From Candidatus Obscuribacterales bacterium (lineage in GTDB: Bacteria > Cyanobacteriota > Vampirovibrionia > Obscuribacterales > Obscuribacteraceae): DNA of 64,000 nt. The stretch spans positions 1-64,000 of the forward strand of contig JAIETZ010000002.1 of the NCBI GenBank assembly GCA_019744775.1, given 5' to 3'. The notes below the pieces were generated by a model that saw only the letters and a list, made by a program, of their open reading frames with translations, searched no databases and was not told where the DNA came from. Made by a program: the position numbers and the translations under genes. Every line of letters starts with the position of its first letter. Position 1 is the first letter of the stretch. Positions 25,201 to 40,200 of this stretch are shown in pieces.

Positions 25201-28200
25201 CATTCAAGCTAACCGTGCCGCCTGTACCGCTAACTGACGTTGCGCTGACAAAACCGTTGATTGTCAAATTACCACTAGCTGACGGACCGGCATTAAGTGT
25301 AATGGTGCCACCGTTACCGGAGACAGTAGCGTTAGCTGAAGCGTTTTGCACTACAACAGTCGATCCGGATTGGTCTGTGGTTAAGGTTATCGAACCGCCG
25401 CCCAGAGCGGAATCAACTGATAGGTTGGCGGTGTTAATCGATTGACTTGCAGTTAAGGTAATGGTGCCACCCTGTCCAGCCGAGGATGAAGCGGAAATAT
25501 TGCTTGCGCCCAAGCTGACAATTGAGCTGGTTAAATTCGACGGATTAGCAGTGATACTGATGGTGCCGCCATTGCCGTTTACGCCGGAAGCTCCCAGATT
25601 ACCGGCATCCAGCTGAACGCCACCGCCGAATATTGTGATGCTACCGCCCGTACCTGTCGTTGCATTGACATTCAATGATGATCCATCAGCGATTTCAACT
25701 AACGACGTAGTGTTAGTAGTCCGCAAACTAATCGAACCACCTGAAGTACCGGAAGCCTTCAATGCTCCCTTGGTGCCATTTGGTTGCGGTGTGCTGCCAT
25801 AACCTAGTACAACCGTATAGCCATTGTCAGCCGATACGGGGAAGAGTGAAATCGAACCGCCGGTGTTGGAATTGGATGATACATCAATAGATATACCGGA
25901 ACCCAATGAAGTTTCACCGGAAACATTGAAGCTATTGGCATAAATTAGAACGCTGCCCCCTACACCGCCACCGGACAAAGCTGTTGATGCGGCAGTTATG
26001 GAACCAACCTGAGCAGTTCCGCTGCGAGCCGAAAGAACTACACTTCCAGGATTGACCGGAGCTGAAGCATCAATCTTGAAACTGCCGCCGTTGATATTAA
26101 CTGCAGCATCAAGTATGACAGCACCTGCTGTAGCCGATGCTGACGAGACGGAAGTTACGAGGTTGTTGCCTAGAGTTATTGAACCGGAAGAGTTGGCTGC
26201 AACTATAGAGCCGGAGTTGCCGGTTGAGGAAGAAGTGAGAACGAGTCCTAGCGGTAAGCCGCCACTACCATCCGTATTGTTGGCAAATATGGCAACCGGT
26301 CCTGACGATCCTGTCGCGTTAGCGGTAACGATCTGACCAGGAGGCGTCGATGATGGAGCCAGGCTGATGTTGATGCCGGAAGTAAATCCGGAAGCCACTG
26401 AAGCATCAGCCAAAATTACCGGGTTAACAGGACCAGGCGCACCAGCCAAGAAGCTGAACTGTCCGCCAGTGATGATACCACCAGCCGAGCCGGTACCGGT
26501 ATCATTGTTGTAACTTACAAAACCGCCCTGTCCAGCAGTGCCATTGACGCTGCTATTTGTTGTTGAGCGAACGACCAATGAACCAACAGTGGCATTGCCT
26601 GTTGTGGCAATGGACAACTGACCACCCGATGCATTGTTCAAACCACCAGCAAAGATACTGGATGTTTGAATTGTACCGGCAGCAATGATTGAGACATTAC
26701 CTGCACGGCGTCCGGAGCCACTAGTATATGTATCAATTTGTCCCTGACCTACTAGAGTACTGCCTGACCAATTACCTATCGTTACGGTTGAGGCTGAAGA
26801 AACGAATAGCGAGCCGCCGTTGCCGGTAGAGGTCGACATATCCAAACTGGCAGCTGTGTTGATCAAGCTTCCGGCAGAACCGTTAACCAATACCGATGAA
26901 CCGATGAGTGTGATATTTCCGGCATTGCCTGTTCCGGAGCTCGTTGCGCCAGCTGTATTAATACCGCTGTTGATTACTGATGGTGTTAGTTGACCAACTT
27001 GCAATGCACCCAGACCCAGCAATGTTACATTGGCACCGGATGCGGTTGCATTGGAATTATTGATTGTATTAGCGACGGTAATATTACCTGTCGAAGCAAT
27101 ACCAACTGAACTTGTGCCATTACCAATCAACTGACCATTGATTGTAACATTGCCGCTAACAGCCAGAGGAGCCAAGAATGATTTGGTTGGCGTAACGAAA
27201 GTCAGGTTGTTCATCGTGACGCCGGCCGACAATGCCATACCGGGAGCCAGGCGAGTACCTGGCGCGGCAACGTTTTCGAAGAATGGAGATGTTGCGCCGG
27301 CACCGGTGTTGAAGACAATTTGATAATTGGCTGTTGGACTGGCATTGATAGTGGCTGCTGTCAATAAATTCACCGTTACGTTTTGGAATGAATAAATGTT
27401 GCCGGGAACGCTTGTTGTGGCGCTATTGCTACTACTACTCAATAAGACAGCATAGCCGGTCGCACCACCCGCTCCACCGGACAGCAAAAGATTGGCATTG
27501 GTAAATGGAATACTGGATGTGCTGGAAACAAAGATGTTGCCACCATTGGCACCGCTGCCGCTTGCGGCAACAGAAATATCCGAACCATTAAATATGGAGA
27601 AACTGCCGGTTGTAATTAGAGCGATGTTACCGCCACCGGTGACGCCACTAGCACTTATCACAGGAGTACCAGTGCCGTTAATTGTCAGCGAGCCACCACC
27701 GAAAGTGTTTAGATAGAATGTGCCACCTTGTCCGGCACTGGAAGAAACGTCCACACGAGTTTGCAGGTTGATAGAACCGCTAGATGTAATATACATTTGT
27801 CCACCAGCCAAAGTACCGGTTGCTGAAAGGACCTTACTATTTGGTGGTGCAGTAGCATTCACCGATAAAGTACCGGTACGCGAAGTAAGGAAGATATTTC
27901 CTCCAAACCCTTGTGTACCAGAACCATTTGCATGAACATAAGCAAGTGAAAGATTGCCTTGAGCATTGATGGAAATACTGCCGGCCGTACCATTCGATCC
28001 ATTAGCCGTGATGGCACCTTGTCCACCCGAAGTGCCGGCAGAAATTAAATTGATCAGTCCGCCACTGGACGCGATGCTAATGTTGCCACCATTAGCGCCA
28101 TTAGCCGAAAATGCCCAATTAGAGCTAATCGCGCCAGCTGTTGAAACGGAAATATTTCCAGCGTTATTATTAGTTGAGTTGGCAATAAATTGAATGTAAC

Positions 28201-31200
28201 CATTGCCACTAGCAGCCGCACCGGCAGCACTTGTCACAGAAATGCTGCCAGCATTTCCCGATACGGAAGATGTGTTAATGGATGCTTCGCTGAGTGCGGT
28301 ATATGCGCTTACAGCCGAATTGATTGCGCCATTAGCCAGTGCAATCGTTACATTGCCGCCGTTGCTTGAACCACCTTGTGTGTTGATGAAGCGCTGTGTC
28401 GAAGCACCAGAAACGGTGTAGGTGTTGAAATCCAAATTGCCTGCACCGGTAATTGCTAAATTAACGTTGCCTCCCGAAACGTTGGAAGATGTGTCAATCT
28501 CAGCTATCAGCGTCGATATCGTGTTTACTGTATTGAAGGACATATTGCCGGACGACGTCAGATTAACGGAGCCGCCTTTGGATGTCGCTGATGTGTCGAT
28601 AAGGACTCCACGCGAGTTGCCGGTATGTGTAGAACTGCTTTGAGTGGAGATTGCACCGGAGACAACTATCGTGCCGGCGGAAGCATTGAGATTGACATTG
28701 CCACCGAAAGTTCCACCGCGTGCATCTAAGTAACCTGTATTAAAGGCAGTAACATTAGCGGTGATGCTGCCTGCTCTGACCGCACTGGCATTTGCTTGCA
28801 AGAAGCCAGGGCTTGTGAATGAACTTGTAGAGGCAATACTAATATTGCCGCCGTTGGCTCCATTAGCCAAGGCGTTCATCATCGGCAAACTGATTGTACC
28901 GTTGACATTGATGGTGATATTACCTGCATTATCGCTTGTCGAATTTGAAATTAGCTGGAAGTCACTAAATACACCGCTGCCAAATTTGCCCCACTGTCCT
29001 TTATCGATAGTGATGGTAATATTGCCGGCTTGTCCCGATGTTGAGGACGTATTGAAGGATTGCTCGCGAGTGGAGCTGATAGCATTCTGCTGCGTGAAGA
29101 AGATACCGGCACGGGCATTGGCGTCGGTTTCAGTAACCGACTGGGCAATATTGATGAGGATGTCACCACCTGAGCCTGCTCCACCCATAGCATTGATGAA
29201 GCGGTTCGGACTGCCGACTGTTCCCAATCCTTCTCCAGTGCCTGTAAATATCAAATTGCCTTTTGTAATCCTGACAGTAACATCACCGGCATTGCGCAGA
29301 GTTGAAGATGTATTCAAGCCCTTACTTACTGTCACATCTCCGCCACCGGCCAGTAGGTTGATGTTGCCGCCCTGAATTGTACCTGTGCTGGAAATGTTGT
29401 CGTTATTTGAATTAAACGTGAGCGTGTCAAAGAATATGGAGCCGTTTGGTGCTAAGAAGGTGACGTTGCCGCCAAATGATCCACCGTTGGCCTCAGCGTA
29501 TGGATTTGGAGTCGAGCAGCAATTGTTTGTCAATCCAACGCCACCGGTAGCTGAAACCATTGTGATGTCACCAGCTTTGCCTACGGTAGCGTTGGTAACC
29601 AATGCGCCTCTCCAGCCGATGGAATTAATTGAATAAATATTGATGTCACCACCGACTGTACCAGTCGTCCTGGTATTTAAAAGCGGGAAGTTTAGCTGTC
29701 CGCCAATACTAACCGAAACATTACCACCAGTACCACTTGTAGAAGTTGTGAGCAGTTGATAGATGGTAGGAGGATTGCCGCCGCCACCGGAATAGCCCGA
29801 TGGTCCGGATATAACAATCTCATATATGTCGCCGCCGTTGCCGGACGTAGAGGAAGCGTTAAACGAATTTTCGTCGGTGGTATTCGCGGATTGATTGGTT
29901 GTAATAACTCCTGAATAGTTGCTGCCGGCATTGTTCCATGGGTCATTATTTCCAGGAGATGTTTGCCCCATAATTAGAGAGATGTTGCCGCCATTGCCCG
30001 TTGTGCTTATTGCACTCACATAATGTCTTTGATTGGCGGCGCTGGCTGTCCCGATAGTTCCAGCTGCCGTGAACCAAAGATTGCTGTTTGTCGTAATCAA
30101 ATTAACGTCACCGGCAGATTGAGAGTAAACACCACTGGCACCCATGGAAGAATCTACAGCGCTGGCAAATGCCAGACGTGAATAAGTGACAGCTAGAATC
30201 TGTCCACCTTGTACGCTACCACCGGTACCTAGCGTGACAGTACCACCGGCATCGCGCTGGAGATATGAGCCAAGCGGCGCAAGAGTTGTGATATTACCGC
30301 CGACGCCGGCTGTTGTTGCTCTAGCATCAAGCTTGTTATTACCGTCAAAGAAATTACCATTTAGACTGCCGGTGATACTGAAAAGCGAGATGCTACCGCC
30401 GCCACTGGCGCCACTCATGTTGATACCACTGTTGATTTGAATGTCACCGGACGCCGCAATAGTGTATGAGTCGTTAGTTGTAGACGAGTGCATACCCTTG
30501 TTATTACCGCTATTTTGAAGTTGCAGCTTATTATTGCCGCCAACCGTTGAGAAGACCAAGATTGGAGCAATTAAGAACGAGTCGGCGTTGGTATCAAACG
30601 TCAATGTAATATTGGTGTTTGTCGGTGCGTTGTATCCGTTCGGATTGTAATTGGTCGGTGCAGCAGTTGGACTTATGGTAATTGTGCTGCTTGAAATAGT
30701 TGTCGGGCTACCACTGCCGACTCCTGTAAAGGCTCCCTTCATGCCGGCGGCTGTAACAACATTTGCCGGAATATTTGCAGTTGGAGCCGGTGTAATAGAA
30801 GAAGAATTTCCGCCGGAAATTAAGATTACTTGTCCGGAGGCCGAACCGTTAGATGCATTGTAAGCAGTAATTGTTGACGTGTAATTGATAGATGTGCCGG
30901 ACGAGAGGAATACGGAACCCGATCTTGCCGGAGATGTCGTTGTACCTACGAATGTATTAGTTGTGTTAATGGCTCCGGAAACGGTCAAGGCTCCGGTTGT
31001 GGCAATACCAACCGAACCGCCCATCGTATTAGAAGCCGTTGCTTGAGTGGTTATGGAGCCCACCGAAACTGATTTCTTAGCAGCATCAATTGAAACAATC
31101 TCTACTGCACCACCTGCAATACCCGTCGTATTTATAGTTCCGACCTGGATAGATACCGTACCGTTATCTCCAGCAGATCCGATATTAACTGAGCCACCGC

Positions 31201-34200
31201 GTCCGGATACGGAAGACGTATTGATATTGAGTGTGCCTCCTGCATTAGTCAGAATTGCTCCGCCGGCACTTATGGTAACAGGACCGGCAGCATCGTTACC
31301 GGAAGTCGATATACCTCCAACAGATGTTGCAGAACCTGCAGATAGATTGTTTAAAGCAGCCAACGTGACCCAACCGCCGCGAGCTCCGGACAAACCACGA
31401 GCATCTATAGATTGAATTGTAAGCGCTCCGCCGGTTGCACCGATTAGAACAGCACCGGCTGATTGATTGTTGCCGACACCGGAAGCAATGATGTCACCGC
31501 CAAGATTTATTCCGCCCGTACCATTAGCAGCCATTACTACATGACCGGACGAGCCGCCACCGGACGATACGTTGATAGATGCACTCGGTCCAAAAGTAAT
31601 TCCGCCGGAAGCACCGGTAGAAACAAGTGCCACACGCCCACCATTGGCGTAGCCGGAACCTGTTGCTTGCATTCCACGAGCAGTTAAGCTGCCACCGGAC
31701 GTGATGGTTCCTGCCGCCGTTAGACTAATGAAACCTGCATAGCCGCCAGTTCCTATACCATCGACATTTATTGCCTGCGTGTTTACATTGCCGGCAGTTG
31801 CGGCAGCTGTTAAGGTTCCACCAAATCCTCTTATGGACGAAGTATCAGCAGACATGTCTACGAGTGCATTGAATGCGACATTGCCTACCGAAGCCGTTGG
31901 AGTAAAGGTACCGGCATTGGCACCGTTCAGTCCACGAATAGTGACAGCGCCATTAATAGTAGTATTGCCACTGCTAGTCATGGTGACAATTGCGCCCTTA
32001 GCACCAACTGTAGAAGCACCACCTACGGCATTAGCAGTGATTGTACCAATAGTTATTGAACCCGCGCTTGCCGTGAGTGTGGCCGTACCGCCATTTGATA
32101 CAGTGTTCAAATTGCCGCTGCCAACAACATTTGAATAACCAGAGAGATTCAATGCGCTGATATCAATATTTCCGGCAGACGGCGTTACGGTAATAGCACC
32201 GCCATGAGCTTCATTGAGTCCGTTGACGGTGAGAGCTCCTGCTGTAATATTGCCAGTTGATGTAAGGATAATTGTTCCGCCAATCTTGTCGTTGCCGTTG
32301 CCCGTAGCGGAGAAGGAGCTGCGTGCCGAAACACCATCGAAGGTGTTGATTGTACCGGCGGTTGTATTGAATCTGATGTAACCATTTGTGGTGCCGGATG
32401 CGTTTACACCGTTAGCAGCAATAACTCCACCACCGGTTGTGGTAACGAGGATATTGCCGGCGGCATTGACATTGATTGCACCGGCATTGCCCGTGCTGGA
32501 TGAAACATCTAAGATTGTGCCATTGCCGTTGAGACCGTTAAGAGTCACACCGGTTGCGGATGTGATGTTGATATTACCGCCGGTGCCCGAAGAGGTGGAC
32601 GCAACAGTAGCACTGCCCAGCACCACATTGCTAAATGTTGTTGATACATTAATCGTACTTGCCGCGCCGGCTCCTGTACTGGCATTAAGACTACCAAGCA
32701 AGTTGACGGAATTAGCCATTGTGCCTCTACCGAGAATTGTAATAGCAGCTGAATTACCATCGCTCGAACCATTAGGATTTACGTTGATAGTACCGGCATC
32801 AAGCTGTACCTTGCCGGCTGTAATGGACAACGTCGGCGCCAAGCTCAATGATGTCATGTCAATTTGTGAGCCGTTAGCAATTTCGACGACTGATGAACCG
32901 TTAGGTGTGAAAATCGTCAAGACGTTTGTTGTTGTAGAAGCTGTTCCAGATGTAACAATCTTGCCAAAGGTACCTGACTGCGGGGAGCCGGAATTATAGC
33001 CAACGCGGAACGGACCATTGCCTATCGGATAAATCGTAACAGCACCACCACCACCAGTAGTCGAGGAAGCGTTAATTGAATTGCCTCCTACTTGTCCGCT
33101 GATTATTACATTTTGACCGTACAACGTTACAGAGCCGCTTGCAGACGATGCGCCGGAGACATTTATAGACGTGGCTGAGACATCACCAGAGCGTGACCAG
33201 AGAAGCACATTGCCCGAAGCTGCGGTAGATACCGATGAAGCATTTAGATGTCCATTGAAAGATACAGAGCCCAAAGCATCAGCATTGATCGCTCCAGCTG
33301 TTGTTCCAGCTGTTGTCACAGAAGTATTAATACCAGTACCTACAGTCAAGGCACCAAGCGAATTAGACAGAGCAACTAAGCCGGTATTTCCTGATGTTGA
33401 CGTATTACCTATTGCATTAATGGTGAGTCCACCTGCACTTGCTCCGATGACTGTCACGGCACCTGTGTGTCCGCCTGTTCCGGAAGCGTTGTTAGTATAG
33501 ATTCCGGCAATTGTTCCAGTGCCACTGACGACATTTACGCGGATAGCTCCTGTATAAGAGGACGCCTTAGTCGAATCATCCATGATCAAAGAATTGGATA
33601 GGAACTTGAAAGAACCAGCAGTGAGGATACCGTTGGCAAAGCCTGTGCCTGTATCGTTGTTGTAACCATTTAGTCCTGCACCAACTGCACCTGCCGAAGC
33701 CGTTGTCGTTGAGCGATTAACGAGAGAACCTACAGTGTTTGTATTGTTCACAACGCTGCTACCAGATAGTCTCACCGGGCTCGATGCTACGCTTATCTGA
33801 CCGCCGTTGCCGCTGCTAAGTCCACCGGCTTTAATGGAAGCAGTCTGAATATTGCCCAAACCAAGTAGTGATACGGAGCCGGCCAATCTGCCACTACCGG
33901 ATGTGTAAGTATCAATTTCACCCATTGATGTATAAGTTGATCCACTCCAGTTACCAATTGTAATTGAGGATGTTGAACCGACGAATACCAAACCACCAAG
34001 TCCGGTCAAAGTAGATGTATCAATTGTGGAGGCTGCGTTATTAACGCTTCCATTGAAGCCCGTAACAGAAACAGATGAACCAAACAAGAAAACATTTCCG
34101 GAATTGCCCGAGCCGGATGTATAAGCACCCATTGTATTAATGCCGTTGGTAACAGAAAGTGCGCCGCCACCAACCAGCATAACTGCAGCCCCTGCAGACG

Positions 34201-37200
34201 TGGCGTTTGAGTTATTAACACTAGAGTTGACGGTCACTGCACCAAGTCCAACCAAGCCGACACCAGAAGTACCGCTGCCGACGACAGAATTAACTACGAC
34301 ATTGCCACCGACCAATAAAGGGGCAACGAATGTCTTATTAGGCATTACGACCGTTAGGTTGCCAGAGCCGATATCAAATGAACCAAAGCCACCCAGAGAA
34401 CCTGGCTGCAATGTGTACGTGTTAGAAGAAGTTGTATCTGTAATTGTCGGAGCGGCACCTGTCGAAACTGTATAAGTGTAGTTGTCACCCGATACAGCAC
34501 CTGGGAAATTACCAACAACACTGGCGAAGCGATTTTCGTTGGTTACTGCACTGCCGCTAATTGTGCCGGCGCTTACAGCAATTGCTCGTCCATTTGAAGT
34601 GCCGGTAATGGACAATGTATAAGATAAAGCGTTGGCAGAATTGCCCTGCGATAAGAATATGTTGCCGCCTGTGGAGCTACCGCCAGATGCGTTGGCTTGC
34701 AAATTCAAAGTGCCCATAATGCGACCAGTGGAAATCAAGGAAATATTTCCACCCACGGTCGAGCCGGTTGCAGTAATTGTATTTGCGGAGATGTTTTGAG
34801 CATTCGTGCCGGCCACGTTCATCACAACATTTCCACCGGCAGCGCTAGTTGAAGCTACGGTCATATTGCTTGAAATTGTGATGCCAGTCTTGGCTAAAGC
34901 AATAATTTGTCCGCCGTTGAGACTCGCACCGGTGGCAGACAAACTTTGACTGCCTGTATTGCTGGTTACGTTAATAAGTCCTGTTTTCGATACAAGCAAG
35001 ATATTACCGCCAACACCGGCAGTACCTGAACCATTTGCTTGAGCCCAAGCAAGTGATAGATCGCCTTGCGAAACAACTGCAATGCTGCCACCGGAGCCAT
35101 TGCTGCCATTAGTTTGAATAGAACCGTTAGAACCACCGAACGGAAGAGTAATCTGCCCGCCCGAATTAATCATAACGCTGCCGCCATTCAAACCATTTGC
35201 TGACAACAACCAGTTGGTAGTCAGATTACTACCGGCCGAAATTAAAATTCCGCCACCATTGCCATTCGTGGAATTAGCAGACAATGTTAACGCATTGGTT
35301 GTGCCGCTGCTTGAAGGACCGAGCGAAGAATTTGTAACTATATTGATTGAGCCTGCGTTACCGGAAGTTGAACCGACATTGATAGTGGCGCTGGTGGCAA
35401 CTATCAATCCGGATCCTGACGCCGTAGCAGCCGGAGACGATGCAATAGTGACATTGACATTACCACCGCCGCCATTTGTGCCTTGAGCATTGAGAGTGCT
35501 GGAATTTGCCAACGTGATGTTGCCTGAGCCTGTCACTGCAAGATTGATATTACCGCCGACACCGGTAGCAGAAACATCCGAGTTGCCGATTGTCATATCC
35601 GTAGCTGTGCTTACCGTGATGTTTCCACCGCGTATTGTCGCGCTGGCATCCAGCAACTGTCCTCGCGAATTCGCACCACCGCTCTGAACAAGTGAACCGG
35701 TAGTAGAAGTGACGCTTATGTTGCCGCCGAAGTTACCGCCGCGAGCTTCTATCCAGTTGATTGGGTTAGTGCCCGGTGCCGGCATAGAAGCTACAGTTAA
35801 AGAAACATCGCCACCTCTTCCACTTGTGCCGTTGGCAGAAATATAGGTAACATCAGTAGAGCTGAAGTTTGTTACGTTATTGATATTGTTCGTAAACGAG
35901 CCATAAGGTGCAGATATTGTAATATTGCCACCATTAAAACCGGCAGCATTGTAGCGCCAGTTGTTTCTTACTTGAGTTGCTCCATTATAGGTAAGACCGA
36001 TATTTCCAGATGTGTTATTGGTGGAACTGGTAATAAGCTGCAACCATGACCAGGAATTAAATGAACACGAAAAACAACCCAAGCTACCATCGCCGACGTT
36101 AATAGTGATGTTCCCACCGACCCCGTAAGTGGATGAAGTATTGAACGACAATTCAGTAGTAGAATTGACGTTGTTGCCGGACACCAAAGTAAGAATACCT
36201 GTAATACCATTACCCGTAATGTCTAAGGGTAGAGAACCCATATTAACGGTAAGATTGCCACCATTGCCATTAACAGCGAGTGCATTAATGTATCGTTTTG
36301 GATCCGCGGTTGTTCCAGCGCCACCACCGGTAGACTGAGTCGTCATGGCTGTGTTAGTGGTAAAACCAATGGCACCATTTACCGAAGTAATGGTTATATT
36401 GCCGGCATTCCCGTTAGAAGATGTATAAAGACCTTTGTTCATAACGATATCAGCACCGGCAAGTAAATTAATCGTGCCTGACTGACTTGTACCGCCGGAA
36501 TATACGTTCCAGTTGCCGCCATTAAATAGATAAAGACTGCCGTACGGAGCATCCAACCGGATATTTCCGGCTATTGTACCGCCAGTACTTTGAACGACAT
36601 TGCTATTCGAACAACCAGCACACAAGGAGAGGTTACCCGAACCGGCTATTGCCGTGATATTGGCTGATGTGCCCAATGTATTGGTCGTATCGGCAACCCA
36701 ATAGGACGAAGCAACGGTCGTTATATTGCCACCGGCATTAATATTGATATTGCCTGGCGTCAAAGCACTAGTGTCAAGGAAAATATCTGAGGCAAAATTG
36801 CTACCTGTATTGATGTAAATATTTCCAGCCGTACCACCGATTGAACCAGTCTTGATTTGCCATTGGCTTGCTGTGCTACCTAAGGTACGTCCCTGAGTAC
36901 CAGAGGCAACGTACAGTCGAACTGTTCCACCGATTGCTGATGTTGAAGATGTGTTGAAGGCATATTCAATATTGGTTTGCGGAGAAGCACCACCTGTGAT
37001 TATGGCACCTGCCAAATTTGATTCAGCAACCGACTGTCCAAAGAACATATTGATATTGCCGCCATTGCCTGATCCGCTTGTGGCGTCAATATATCTTCCT
37101 TGAGTTCCTGTTCCTCTGATATAAACGTTGCCGGTATTGACCATGAAATTGGCATTACCAGCTGTTCCTGCAGAGCTTGTAGTAAACCACTTGCCGAGAT

Positions 37201-40200
37201 CAGCATTGCCCTTAGTGACGACCGTCACATCACCTGACTTGGAAGCACCAACTGTATTAAAAGTGGAGGTGTAACCACCACCACCATTCATCAGGAGAGT
37301 ACCGTTTGGTGTGAACACTGAGGCATTGCCCGCATAAAGCCCACCGGAAGTTGTGCTAGTATCCATCAATGGAGGCTGAGTACCGCCAAAATTAGTATGA
37401 AAGCGAACATTACCGGTGAGTGAATAGACACTGAGGCTACCTGAGGTAACCGATCCGTTGCTGGAAATTTGTTGAGCAGAATTGGCGCTATTATCAATAT
37501 TTCCTTTGCTCACCAAATAAATAGATGAAGCATTTGTTGTGTTAGTGCTGGTTGCTAACGAGAATGCAGTAGTACTCAAAGAAATAACCGGAACGACAAT
37601 ATATGAATCACCGCCGGTGTTCATGCGCAAACCACCGTTTGTAATTGGGAATGCATCGGAGGTAAAACTATTGAAGCCCTTCGGATTGTAATTCGTCAAA
37701 GTAGTAGGCGTGACCGTTATTGTGTAGGCAGAGCTTTGGCTTATGGTTGTTGAAGATGGAGTATTAGTCGTGAAAGCCCCAGCCATTCCAGCAGCCGTGA
37801 CCACATTTGCCGGAACTCCGGCTACCGGCGTCGGCGTGATGGATGATGAATTACCACCCGACACAACAATGACCGAACCCGAGGCTGAACCATTGCCAGC
37901 ATTGTAAGCAGTAATTGTCGAAGCATAATTTAGTGATACCCCCGATGATAAGAAAACCGAGCCGGAGCGAGCCGGCGAAGATGTAGCTGCTCCAAATGTA
38001 TTAGTAGTGTCGATGGCACCAGTTACAGCAAGTGCTCCTAGGGTTGCAACACCGATGGAGCCACCTATGCCATTAACAGCGGATGCTTGAGAAGTGACAG
38101 AGCCAATTGAGGAACTGCCGGTATCCAATGAAACGATTTCAACTATTCCACCCGAAGTACCTGATGTGTTTACATTGCCAATTTGAAGCGAAACTCCGCT
38201 GCCGTCATTGCCGACTGCACCCAATACAACTTGTCCGCCCTTGCCGGCAGTTGATGATGCGTTAACCGCAAACGTACCAAGCAGTGCTCCATTGGCGTTG
38301 CTTGCGTTTCCTGCAGTAACTAGAATAAGACCGGCATCACCAGTTGACTGCGTGACCAATCCTGATAGTCCACGCGAGTTTGCCGAGCTGCCTATAGTTA
38401 TGTTGGTGCCACCAGTAATAAATATGTTTCCACCGGCTGCTCCGCTAGTGCCGCCGGAATCCACACCAGCCAAGCTTAGTGAGCCTGTTCCGGAACCGCT
38501 GTTGTTGCTAATGATTACAGACCCGCCGACGTTACCTGTTCCGCTACCGATTGCTTCAACACGTCCGACGGTGAGCAAGCCGGAGCCCGTCGAGTTGATT
38601 AACACACCACCTGCGCTATTCGCTGCAGCTGAGGTAATTACCTTGCCGATAGTAATGTTGGATGCGCCAGGCGACGTTGTGGTGATGACAGCAGAGCCGG
38701 ATACTCCGGTACCGGCATTGTACGTTGATATATCACCCAGGGTGAAGTTGGTTGCCAGGTTGAAATTTACTCTATTTGTAGAGTTGCTGGTTGAGCCATC
38801 AAGCAGGATGGAGCTGCCGGATAAGAAGGTAACGGTTGGGGTTAGAAGAATCGACGATAAATTGCCGCCGGTTTGTTGTCTTTCCAATGGCATTACTATA
38901 CGTATAGTCAATGTCGTGGCATTACCTGATGTTTGATCAATCCCTCTTAGCGCATTATTGACAAACATCAAATTACCCGGTGTACCGGATCCTGTATCGG
39001 AGGACCAGGTGCTCACGTTGCTGACGCTTGATGTAGAACGTGTAACTAGTGAACCAACCGTAAAACTGCTATTACCACTGTCGAGCATGATATTGCCGCC
39101 GCTAGCATTGTTGAGACCGGCTGCAATAATATTGCCTGCAACCAGAATGCCGGCAGAGGTGCTCAACGGCAATACACTGGCCAATGTCGAATCCGCACCA
39201 AGGAAAACATCACCAGCACGTGCGCCTACACCGTAACCGGATGTATTGATATTACCTACGGTCAATGTACCGGTGCCGGAATACGCGCCAACCGCACCAC
39301 CACTTGTACCGACTCCTGCAATTACCAACGAATCGGTAAATATGTTACCGGCAGTCAATACAGGTGTCGCTGCAGTGCCTGCTACAAATGGAGCAAGCAG
39401 AGTGACATTACCCGAGGCATCAGCGCCTGTGCCTCTAGCATAAATATCGCCTTGGACAACCAACGTGCCTGTCGTCGTACCGATTACTACATTGCCGCCA
39501 AACGAATCAACAAGGTTGGTAATTGCACTCGCCTTTATGGAAGCGACTCCAGTGCTTGTACCACCAGTAACCACTTTAGTCGTAGCAGAGCCGCCTACCA
39601 CATAGATGCTACCGGCGAACGCATGTTGCGGCGATCCAGGTTGTGCACTTATTACTGACCCACTACCCGTAGCAATACTTGTCTGCGCGAAGAGACGGCT
39701 TGTATCTGAACCACGTGTGACTAAGACGATAGAAGCTGCATTTCCGGAAGAGCCAACTTGACCCGTGACGTTGCCGCCGATAGACATGTCAGGCATAACA
39801 ATTGGAGCAAGTAGTCTGCTATCACCATTGGTGTCTATTGCGAGATTACCGGTGGTGAAAATGGACTGAATTCCGGAAGCTTTTTGGAAACCGCCCGGAA
39901 TCAAATTCCAAGTTGTGCTGCCATTGGTGAATGTAGGAATTGCTTGCGGCTTGATAGTGAATGTGTAATTAGCCGCTTCCGAACCAGCAGGGAAACCAGT
40001 GAATGTAGTTGTTGTTCCAGCGAATACACCAAGACCACCGAAAGTCTTGACTGTTTCCGGAGTGGCTGTTGTGTAAGTGGTTGTTCCCAAGCGGATGTCC
40101 TTGCTTGCTACAAGAACTACAGATGAATCATTTCCAACGAGAAGCGGGCTTGCATTAGTCGCACTACCAATGGCAATTGAGGTGCCGGTCGCTTGACCGC

